This document shows positions 57,159 through 64,000 of a stretch of DNA of 64,000 bases, piece by piece. Made by a program: the position numbers and the translations under genes. Under the pieces are notes generated by a model that saw nothing but the letters and a program-made list of their open reading frames with translations, had not been told where the DNA came from and ran no database searches. Positions within the stretch are counted from its first letter, which is position 1; every line of letters begins with the position of its first letter. Source of the DNA: Terana coerulea (Eukaryota; Basidiomycota; Agaricomycetes; Polyporales; Phanerochaetaceae); NCBI GenBank assembly GCA_024811115.1, contig JAKOGH010001043.1, positions 124,001 through 188,000 of the forward strand. The letters run 5' to 3'.

Positions 57159-57357
57159 TGTTGTGTGTGAGGGATGGTGAGAAGAAGGAGAGCCACAAGT
57201 GACAAGAGGCGGAGAGACGCGAGGACCAACAGAGTACGGGATTGACGCTCGCGACGCGTCCCAGCACTGCTGACTAAGCAGCACAGGCGCACGATCACGG
57301 AGGCACCATAAGTATTGCTGCCGCTTCTTGACCTCATTGTACAACTTGCAGAACACC
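57159..57357. promoter_or_regulatory. About 200-bp divergent promoter NUP133/PRCC
   Basis: Two outward-facing starts. No clear TATA box. Confidence 0.4.
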
Positions 57358-58767
57358 ATGCTCGGCGTCGACGACTACGGCAGTGATAGCGACAGCGACA
57401 GCGAAATACCTCAGGCTACGACCAGCTCACTGCCAAAACCTGTGCTTGCTGCGAAACCAGCAGGCAAGTCTGGCCTCTCACTACCGCCCCCTTCCGCCTC
57501 CGGCTCGAGCTCAAAAGCGACATCCGGCCTCGCGCTACCTGCGCCCAAGAAGAAAGCACCCAAGAAAATAGCCATAGGCTTGCCGTCTCTACCAGACGAG
57601 CACCCACATGAAGACGGTGCGGAAGACCAGCCGCCAGCGAAGCGGGCGCGGCTCGACGCCGGGGCAGGCAAGTCGGCACTGCTGAACATGCTGCCTGCGC
57701 CGAAGAACAAGAACCCGGTGCCCGCGGCGCCGGAGCGTGTGCTCGGGGGCGGGCGGGGGCCAGGGCTGGTGTTCAACGCCGCGCCGAGTGCGCGCAGGGG
57801 GCCCATGGCGGCGACGGTGGAGGATGCGGATGAGGACGAGGACGAAGGAGAGGCACGAAGCAAGGGGACACCAAGCAATGGGAGCATTCTTGAGGAGGTC
57901 GAGCCACCACAAGCCACAAAGGCGAAACCGGCAGCTGCGAGCCTGCCCTTCCTGCCGCCGTCGCTGGCGAAGGGGCGCGCGAACGTTAGCACGGAGGAGA
58001 AACACACGTTCTCGCGAACCGCGGCGGCGATCAAGCCATCGACGTCTGCGCCAGCAGTCGATTTCTTCTCGCTTGGTATGCCCCTCCGCTGTATTCATGT
58101 CAACAGTGGACAGACTGACAGAACATCTGGCAGGCTCATCGTCCTCATCAACACCAATCACGCGCTCCCCCGCGCCCTCCGTCTCCGCCGCGCCAGCCCT
58201 CCCTAAACTTCCCACCGTCTCCTCCGCACCCACAATCGAAGAATTCACGCCCCCGGAACCAACACCGACAGACCCCTACCCCGGCTACTACATGCTCCCC
58301 TCCGGTACCTGGGCCGCCCACGACCCCGCCTACTACAAGACATTCTACGACAGGTGGAAGAAGGAGTACGACGCCCACGTGCGCGCACTCGAGAAGGGCG
58401 TCGCGAAGGGCTTCGAGGGGCTCGAGCGCGAGGGCGCGGCGGAGGTCAACGCGGCGCAGGAGATGGAGCGCGCCAAGGTGGAGATCCAGGAGCGTGAGGA
58501 GAAGAAGGCGTTGACGGCGGGCGCGCAGCAGGGCGCGGCCGCACCAAGGATGAATGTGAAGGGGGCGGCGCTCAGCGGGCGGGCGCGGAGCCGGCATCAG
58601 CTGTCGTCGCTCCTGACGGAAGCGTACCAGAACCGCGAGGCGTTGGAAGATAAGATTGCGCAGGGGCGCAAGAATCGGAAGGAGGCAGGCAACAAATATG
58701 GTGAGTTTGGAAACAATATTGCTGCTGCGCTTCCAGATTCTGACTGACTTGTTCTGTAGGTTTCTGA
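57358..58767 (+). CDS. PRCC-family protein (mitotic checkpoint/splicing-associated, proline-rich)
   Basis: Homologue of human PRCC, a nuclear protein linked to splicing and MAD2 function. Exons 57358-58075, 58134-58700 and an 8-nt last exon 58760-58767 that adds only the terminal Phe and stop. The N-terminus is acidic (MLGVDDYGSDSDSDSE) then Pro/Ala/Lys-rich with KKKAPKKIAIGLPSLPDE and PPAKRARLD (nuclear signal). The PRCC C-terminal domain is clear: DPYPGYYMLPSGTWAAHDPA, YYKTFYDRWKKEYD, SRHQLSSLLTEAYQNREALE, then RRKNRKEAGNKYGF-like ending. The closing KYGF matches the family end. About 430 residues. Confidence 0.85.
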
Positions 58768-58983
58768 GATGCTACCCGGTCTTCCTCGAGTTCGTGGCGA
58801 GCTTGATTTGTGTTCTTCACTTTGCACCAAACGCCAAGCCTCTGTTAATGACAGTCTGATTATACCGAGAGCTACATATGTAGGAATACATGTACAGATA
58901 CGAGAAAGACACAAGATAATTCGAGATAATGCAGCGATGACGAAACGACTCCCAACACATGACTCGACAAAAGAAACACCAGT

Positions 58984-59675
58984 CTACTTTGCAGAGGAAG
59001 AGAACTCTGTTGACCGTAGTCAGCACAAGGCAATGGCACGATAAGCAACGCAACATACTGGTCACAGACTTAGTGCCTTCAGAGATGGCATGCTTGGCCA
59101 GCTCTCCAGGGAGGATGAGGCGAACCGAGGTCTGGATCTCGCGCGACGAGATCGTCGACTTCTTGGAGTACGACGCGAGCTCTGCTCCGTCATCAGCACA
59201 TCGCACCCCCACTACAACCGACAGATGACTCACTAGAGGCCTCAGTGGCGATGCGCTCAAAGATGTCGTTGACGAAGGAGTTGAGAATGGCCATCGCCTT
59301 GTTTGAGATACCAGTGTCGGGGTGGACCTGCTTGAGCACTATACGATAGCTATCAGTCTCTTGCTCTTCAAGGGCCGACACAACCGACGCACCCTTGTAG
59401 ATGTACGAGCTGTACGTCTCCTTGCGCGCCTTGCGACGCTTCTTCTTCTCGCCTTCCACCGGCGCGGGCTTGCTCGTCTTGCCCGCCGTCTTCTTCGCTT
59501 TGCTCTCCGTGGCGGACTTGGCGGGGGCCTTCGACGCAGTGGTCGACGCTGGGGCCTTGCTAGCAGTGGAAGCGGGCTACAGCACACGAAAACAAACGAA
59601 AACACACGTCAGAACACGTCCTATCGCCATACGAGCTGCACTAGCGAAAAGACGGAGACATACCTTGGGTGCCAT
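58984..59675 (-). CDS. Histone H2B
   Basis: Core nucleosome histone. Five exons on the minus strand: 59675-59664 (MAPK), 59576-59393, 59338-59234, 59181-59059 and 59006-58984. The Ala/Lys-rich tail ends [20 protein letters not shown]. The fold follows: [76 protein letters not shown], and the spliced end TKFSSSAK with TAG at 58984. The last junction (A|AG from an acceptor after GGTCAACAG) replaces the apparent readthrough. Residue order matches fungal H2B. A TATATAA box lies at 59825-59831 on the minus strand. No partner H2A gene is adjacent in this window. Confidence 0.95.
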
Positions 59676-59824
59676 TTCTACGAGTTATACAAAAGTTTTG
59701 AAGTGGAAAGGCGTGTGAATGTTGAAGGTGCAGGTGACTGGGGGACCTGAGGTCGTGGAGGCGAGGCAAGGTGGTGGTGGAGGAGAAAGAGGGAGACGAT
59801 GGTGGCGGTCGAGCGACGCGAGGT

Positions 59825-59831
59825 TTATATA
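59825..59831 (-). promoter_or_regulatory. TATA box of histone H2B
   Basis: TATATAA on the minus strand about 150 bp before the H2B ATG. Confidence 0.5.
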
Positions 59832-60043
59832 CCGTGTTGATTGTCACGTGAGCTACTATAGGCGCGCATGTGTAAACGCGTCGCGTCGCGCGTCTGGCCA
59901 CAGTCGCGGGTGGTGAAGGTCACGCCCAGCGACTGCGATGGTCTGGAAAGCGCAGGCTGGATGAAGCATAAAAGCCATGCTGTCCTGGAAGGCGCTGATC
60001 TTTGTATGTGGAGAATTTAGATGATGCATTCGGGCTCGCGTGA

Positions 60044-61113
60044 TTAGTGTACAGTGATTCTTCCACTCATGCCTACAATATCTTCCTCCCCGGTCGCCCA
60101 CACCAGGAGCGCTTTCTCTAACTCATTTGACTTATCCCATGCACCGTGAACTGTTATTTCTTTGTTAACAACCATGGGGTTCAGCGCCCGATACTCGAAT
60201 GCCTTGAACTTCAGCTGCGGGTGATGGAATGTCGCGGTCTCAAGCAGCATCAAGGCTGTGAGCGGACCGTGCACGAGTCGTTCTGCAGTAAAGACGCGCT
60301 TCGTTTGAGAGGAGCAGCAGAGTGATGAGAAAAGTACATGCCTGAGTATCCCTCTGTACGCGCATAGTCCTTGTCCAAGTGTATGTAGTGCCCATTGAAC
60401 GTTAGAGCAGAGAATCGGAAGAGAGTCGTTGGTGTCGGGAGATATCGCAATGAAAAATCTGGAGGTGGCATACCGGTGACTGTATAATCCCCAAAAGACT
60501 TGTATGAACGATACCCCATTGTGTCTCGGCAAGTGAGCGTACCTTTCTTGACGCTCCTGCGGTCCGCCGGGGCAGCCAAATAGACGTGAGACCGCTCCTC
60601 CTCGATCGCTGCCGGTTCATTCCCTTGCGCCTTGTACTCTATCTTCTGCTTCACAAACACCATCGGCACGCCCTTCTCGAAACCTTTCTTCTGCACCTCG
60701 CGCATCTCGGAGACCGCTTCCACTTTCTCCCCCACCTTCAGCTCAGCCTTCCACATCATCCTCCCGCCTGCCCACATCCGCCGCGTGAACGGCTCCGGCG
60801 GGCAAAGGTCTGCGTCGGTGCCGTCCCATCTGAGTGCGTTCTCGGGGTTGCGGGGGTGGAAGAAGGCGAGGTGGTGGCCGTAGCCCAGCGGTGCGCCTGC
60901 GCTCGGTGGGCGAAATGCTGCGCGTGTGCCATCTCGGGTCGGCAGGGTGGCGTATAGGTTGGAGAGGTGTTCGGGGTGGAGGGTGTCAGCGAGAACAAGC
61001 GTCTTCTCCGATGCAATCCATCTGTCGAGGGCTTCTGTGTTGAGGGCAGACGTCGAGGCAGTGGCGAGCAGACGTCGCTGCGATAAATGCGCGGCCAGTC
61101 TCAGCACAGGCAT
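60044..61113 (-). CDS. Mitochondrial hotdog-fold dehydratase (HTD2/MaoC-like)
   Basis: 3-hydroxyacyl-thioester dehydratase type, expected in mitochondrial fatty acid synthesis or acyl-CoA hydration. The ATG at 61113 opens MPVLRLAAHLSQRRLLATAS, a matrix presequence. Then comes an N-terminal hotdog (RWIASEKTLVLADTLHPEHL, PLGYGHHLAFFHPR, RRMWAGGRMMWKAELKVGEK, SHVYLAAPADRRSV). An intron of about 85 bp near 60540-60460 leads to the C-terminal hotdog (PTPTTLFRFSALTFNGHYIH, then LDKDYARTEGYSG), a second intron near 60345-60290, and RLVHGPLTALMLLET, FKAFEYRALNPMVVNKEITV and GRITVH. FNxHxIHxD is the catalytic motif of the HTD2 group. The exact physiological substrate is not decidable. Confidence 0.87.
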
Positions 61114-62090
61114 GTTCGCTGCTCTCAGAAGGAGGACGGTGATTCGCGTTCTCTCATCAACACGATCTGACTATACTTGGGGGCCTCTCGTCAACGTTTC
61201 AACGTGCAATTGTTGGAGTTTCTCTTCGGAGGTTGTGGAATCCCAAAAGTATGCTGGGCTGAGGGGGTATATGGCTCTGTAAGTACAGCTCTCGCAGGAT
61301 GGCTCGTGAGAAGACCTGGTGCGGGTGTCTGATTTTTCTGTCAGCGTGCTGTGCCGGGGTCGCATGAGATCGTCCGAAGACGACAACAGCGGTGACGATG
61401 GAAGACAATTGTCGGCCTGTCCCCGCCGTCGCACACCGAGTCAGGCTGGTTGAGATGGGGACGGGCGGGAAGGGGAGGTTGGGAGCTTCGGACAAAGGGG
61501 CGAGCGGCGGTTCCCACGGGTCCGCGGTCCGCTTTGGGGACGTCGCGTCCATATCGGGCATCGCGCCTGCTGCTCCCGACGTCACCGTCGTCGCCGACAA
61601 ATCCCAGAAAATGCGCGTAAAATCGGGAGCGGGCGCGTTGGATCGACGCCAACGGCCGTGGCACGCGTCGCTCAACTGGCTTGGTCAGCAGGCACGCGCG
61701 CCGGCAAAATAACACGAAAAAAATTAAAATAGTTGACGCGGCACTAAGCGGTACACGGATGGGGAAAGCAAGACCCGAGGACGCGGTTACATCCGTTTTG
61801 GGACGGCTGGGGCCCTGGGTCCGCGCGCGGGCGAGAGCTTGCCTGTGCTTGGATAACATCCCCCGTCTGCCCTCGGTCGCGTCTCTTCACAATCCTTTCC
61901 CCCGCCCCCATTGTCCCCTTTGACAATGCCGTCCAATTAGCCAATATCCACAATAACCAACCTCTTCGTTCTATTTGTCGCACAACCTTCTGGTTATCCA
62001 ATTGCTCTCCTCGACGACGCCGGCACTGCTTGCTCCAGCCTACCCCTTCCCACCCCTCCCCCGCACCTCCCTTCGTCTTCAACCACCACC
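61114..62090. other. Intergenic between divergent HTD2-like and 62091 genes
   Basis: About 980 bp; antiparallel short frames only. A pyrimidine-rich stretch at 61990-62085 precedes the plus-strand ATG, a typical fungal 5' leader. Confidence 0.45.
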
Positions 62091-62994
62091 ATGACTGCCA
62101 TCGTCTCGCCAAGGCCTCGTCGCGCGTCGCTCAACCCCCAGCAGCCTCTCGAAGGGCCTGCGCCACTGCTTTCGCCGCCTATTTATCTCTCGAGCGACAT
62201 GCCTCGCGTACGTCCCCATTCGTCCCCCTTAGAGCCCTCATTAACGCGTTTTTTTCTAGTCAACGGGCCTATTTAGCCCTCCTAGACTTATGTCCCCCAT
62301 CCACATTGCAGCAACTGGCATCCACAAGCCTAACGTACGTCTCGCGCCTCACCGCCTCCGCGCTTTGATTGTCTGACGCCTTGGGCCACATTAGTTATCC
62401 AAAGTACCCTCATGTAGCCCTACCAAGCGCCGCCGCGCCCATAACAGCTCGGGTCGCTCGTCGCGCAGACGGCACCCCCGCCCAGACTGTACCTCGTTCG
62501 GACCGTCCATCTTCGACACCCTCCCGTGGATCTCCCAGGTCGAGTGTGCCCCCGAACGCGTCGATGTCTGGGACGTCGCAGATCTATCGCTTCTGCCCGA
62601 CATCCCTCAGCATCAGCCGCACTCGTCAGGAGTCGGTCCGGTGCGACGCCGTAGGACGTCTACGCGCTCCGCTGCACCGCCGTTCGGGACCAGTGGCCTG
62701 ACTGAACTCTCTTCTAACGCCACCCCGGCACCTGAGACGCGTTCTCCAGCCCGGTACCCGTCCCGCGTTCCACTGCAGGGTTACTACCAGGAGCCGCTGC
62801 CGACGCAGTTCTGCCCCGCCCTTGACCGGGAGGCCCTCGACCCACGCACCCCTCCGCCGACGCACGCCCTCGACCCGCTTAGCGCCACCTTCCACCACCT
62901 CATGCCCGTCCTGCCGTCTATGACCAGTCCCGAGCTTCTGCCGGCGGCGAAGCCTCCCACCCGGGCAGAGACGTTGTCGCCTTCTCCCATGTGA
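62091..62994 (+). CDS. Basic, disordered protein, not recognised
   Basis: Exons 62091-62207, 62312-62334 (23 nt) and 62418-62994 join in phase to 238 residues ending TGA. The N-terminus MTAIVSPRPRRASLNPQQPL and SLTPTKRRRAHNSSGRSSRR suggest a nuclear localisation signal with a proline-directed (CDK-type) site. The middle reads SIFDTLPWISQVECAPERVD and VWDVADLSLLPDIP; the rest is Pro/Ser/Thr-rich, ending AETLSPSPM. No domain known to me. Alternative acceptor at about 62391 gives another frame ending at 62701, so the exon 3 start is not certain. Confidence 0.5.
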
Positions 62995-64000
62995 CCGCAT
63001 CATCCCCGCATTCGCGTTCCCAGCACATCGCAGCTCTCTCGCCCGCCGGATACGGTGGCGTTATCTATCTCTATTGCAGCCTCGGACCCATCGGACGGGC
63101 AATCGCCCGCGCACTATAGCAAATATCACACCTCGCAGGAATCAGAACTTAGCATTATCAGCATCGACCATCAGCATCTCGTCCCCCAGCAGAACAGACG
63201 CATCCCACCATCCATCGGCTCTATATATTCTTATTTCGTATATCGGCTGCCCAACCATTCCAACGAATGCATTAATAGCTGTGAGCACGAGCAGCAAATA
63301 CACATCGCTCGCCCACAGCCGTCTTCCAGTACGTATTCTATTTCACCACACGAAGCAGCACGTGAGCTCATGACGTCGCGATACGTAGCTTTGCTCGCCT
63401 TCACTACATGTATCACCAAACAGCCCGCACTGCATTGCTTCGCCCAGGTGTACAACAACCTTCTCTTCCTCGTCAACTTCATCTCGAGCCCGCCAAGTTA
63501 ATGTGGGCTTCGACCATCGATCTTAACTGCCCATTTCCACCTACGCAGCCCGTGATCCCGCACACGGTCGACCGCCGCTTGATTCTCTCGAAGCAACGCT
63601 CGTCCGCTCGTGTTCGCGCCGCTGCCTCTTCGCCTCCACCTCGACCCCCGCCTCGCCTCCCCGCCGTGCCGACAGGTCTCCGCCCGCATCCCTTCGCCCC
63701 CGTCGCATCTCGATCGTAGTCATCTCGCTTCCATTTACTCGCCCATCTCACGAGACTGCCCTGGCAGCGCTCGCCTTGCCCCCTTATCTCAGAAGACTGC
63801 CCTCGCAGTGCTTGCTTTACCCCGTCTGCTTCCCCGCTCCTCCTCGTTCTTCGCTTATATCCGGGGCGATAACGCCCGCTTTGCTTCGCGCTCTGCATCC
63901 ACGCTCGCCTTCTGCCGTTTTTCCTGCTCCCGCCTTTCCCAACTCGTTCACGCTGTCTCATATGTCCTTTCCCTCTCTTCTTTTCATTTCGCTACGAACT
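62995..64000. other. Pyrimidine-rich tail of the window, no gene seen
   Basis: C/T-rich plus strand with short frames. It probably includes the 3' region of the previous gene and perhaps the leader of a gene starting beyond the edge. Confidence 0.4.

Noticed and set aside
1..64000. CRISPR arrays, operons, Shine-Dalgarno sites
   Set aside because: Eukaryotic nuclear DNA; repeats found are not spacer-separated.
1..64000. Secondary-metabolite gene cluster
   Set aside because: No PKS, NRPS, terpene synthase or P450 run; the dioxygenase and monooxygenase are far apart among housekeeping genes.

Overview
The window is nuclear DNA of a filamentous fungus, most likely an agaricomycete basidiomycete. 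The evidence is dense genes with many 50-60 bp introns (GT..AG, CTAAC/CTGAC-like branch points), short divergent promoters, intron-containing tRNAs, and a eukaryotic housekeeping set. The species and phylum call is an inference; no database was searched. Most coding regions are split, so exon chains were assembled by hand from reading frame, splice sites and family motifs.

Layout. 1-4.1 kb: a BED-finger hAT transposase gene on the minus strand, running off the left edge, with palindrome-rich DNA beyond its 5' end. 4.5-7.8 kb: an extradiol (DOPA-type) dioxygenase and a PKA-type catalytic kinase, both plus. 9-16.6 kb: a tandem array of four related minus-strand genes for Ser/Thr-rich single-pass membrane proteins; two copies carry frame breaks in the membrane helix. 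16.9-24.8 kb: glyoxalase II, SFT2 and an EDC4-like decapping protein. 24.8-31.8 kb: gene-poor, but with two paralogous 33-residue metallothioneins hidden in three tiny exons each, plus one unrecognised minus-strand gene. 31.8-45.0 kb: BET4, SYF1, a coiled-coil protein, a possible small membrane protein, a WD40 protein, a peroxisomal nitronate monooxygenase, cytochrome c haem lyase and SSF1. 45.0-48.1 kb: repeat-rich; nine CCGAGTCGG-like sites inside a 326-bp-period duplication, then a 743-bp non-autonomous transposon with a 6-bp target duplication, then tRNA-Ser(GCU). 48.2-52.4 kb: SRP receptor alpha, a foldback repeat, tRNA-Asp(GUC) and COA8. 52.5-61.1 kb: NUP133, PRCC, histone H2B and an HTD2-like dehydratase. 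62.1-63.0 kb: a basic, disordered, unrecognised protein; the last kilobase is pyrimidine-rich with no gene seen.

The genes are mostly unrelated housekeeping functions (splicing, RNA decay, nuclear pore, secretion, ribosome assembly, mitochondrial assembly). Three things stand out: the twin metallothioneins, the tandem membrane-protein array, and a set of single-base indels, mostly in short homopolymer runs, that break otherwise well conserved reading frames. The last look more like assembly errors than gene loss.
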